From positions 1 through 24,308 of the forward strand of contig RFQF01000008.1 of NCBI GenBank assembly GCA_009925805.1: a DNA stretch of 24,308 nucleotides, given 5' to 3'. A program made the position numbers and the translations under genes. This DNA comes from Flavobacteriia bacterium (lineage in GTDB: Bacteria > Bacteroidota > Bacteroidia > Flavobacteriales_D > Crocinitomicaceae). How positions within the stretch are numbered: position 1 is the first letter of the stretch; every line of letters begins with the position of its first letter. The notes beneath the pieces were generated by a model. That model ran no database searches. It worked only from the letters and a program-made list of their open reading frames with translations, and was not told where the DNA came from. This document shows, one piece after another, positions 23,990 through 24,308 of the stretch.

Positions 23990-24308
23990 ATGGAATCAAT
24001 GATGATTTATGTGCCGATGGTACTTGCCTTGGTGGGATTAGTTTTCATGGCCATGAAGCGGGCATGGGTATTAAAACAAGACGCTGGCGATGGAAAAATG
24101 AAGGAAATTTCCGAATATATTTACGAAGGCGCATTAGCTTTTCTCAAAGCTGAGTATCGTTTATTAGCCGTTTTCGTGGTCATTTCAAGTCTTGTTTTGG
24201 CCGGGATCACCTTCATCCCAGGTGTAAAAACCCATCTTATGATTATTATTGCCTTTGTTTTTGGGGCAGTGTTTTCGGCGCTCGCCGGCAACATGGGGAT
24301 GAAAATTG
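23990..24308 (+). CDS. hppA: Membrane-bound ion-translocating pyrophosphatase, N-terminal part (3' partial)
   Basis: Only the first 106 residues are in the window. The start MESMMIYVPMVLALVGLVFMAMKRAWVLKQ gives a first membrane helix. GDGKMKEISEYIYEGALAFLKAEYRLLAVFVV is the conserved loop and second helix of H+/Na+-translocating pyrophosphatases (V-PPase/HppA). Two more hydrophobic segments lead to AGNMGMKI, where the family reads SALAGYxGM. The enzyme couples PPi hydrolysis to proton or sodium pumping at the inner membrane. The residues that decide ion choice and K+ dependence lie beyond the window. Confidence 0.93.
   Translation, partial: MESMMIYVPMVLALVGLVFMAMKRAWVLKQDAGDGKMKEISEYIYEGALAFLKAEYRLLAVFVVISSLVLAGITFIPGVKTHLMIIIAFVFGAVFSALAGNMGMKI

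Noticed and set aside
1..24308. CRISPR, tRNA, rRNA, insertion sequence, toxin-antitoxin or defence genes
   Set aside because: No repeat-spacer pattern, cloverleaf, transposase or defence-family motif was recognised on either strand; nearly all sequence is taken up by the listed genes.

Overview
The window looks like a piece of a Bacteroidota chromosome, most probably Flavobacteriales-like. The evidence is the protein families: type IX secretion (T9SS) cargo domains, a gliding-motility-type C-terminal domain, PorP/SprF, PorE-like and PorV/PorQ-like proteins. Promoters also follow the Bacteroidota pattern (TAnnTTTG at -7) and Shine-Dalgarno sites are weak or absent. The genus cannot be fixed from the sequence. 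Coding density is very high, with most neighbouring genes touching or overlapping. I see no tRNA, rRNA, CRISPR array, insertion sequence or prophage.

Layout, left to right. 2-3039 (+): 5'-truncated SBBP/PKD-repeat T9SS cargo with a type B (gliding) sorting domain, interrupted by a frameshift near 2456-2464. 3066-4825 (+): metallo-beta-lactamase hydrolase and a GT4 glycosyltransferase, translationally coupled. 4809-7279 (-): paaABCD, the phenylacetyl-CoA epoxidase oxygenase and maturation genes. 7402-10060 (+), divergent: paaE reductase, a second paaE-like gene carrying an internal deletion of about 169 bp, and an SDR oxidoreductase. 10107-13273 (+): PorP/SprF protein and a TPR/PD40/OmpA-like (PorE-type) protein. 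13305-14411 (+): multi-pass membrane acyltransferase. 14408-16223 (-): greA, a HIT hydrolase and an SGNH hydrolase with a PKD-like domain. 16286-21386 (-): 1343-residue T9SS-type protein and a PorV/PorQ-like barrel. 21418-22080 (-): SCO1-type copper chaperone. 22102-23126 (-): PnuC transporter and NadR-type kinase (NAD precursor salvage). 23239-23903 (+): OmpA-family lipoprotein, broken by a deletion. 23990-end (+): start of a membrane pyrophosphatase.

Functional themes are surface secretion (two T9SS cargo proteins, one PorV-like and one PorP/PorE-like pair), aerobic phenylacetate breakdown, and NAD precursor uptake. No obvious new defence or mobile system is present. The two observations I would check first are: (i) three genes broken in the same frame direction, each with sequence missing from the middle, which may be assembly errors or real decay; and (ii) a repeated arrangement in which the -7 promoter element lies only 4-5 nt before an ATG or GTG start, implying leaderless mRNAs.
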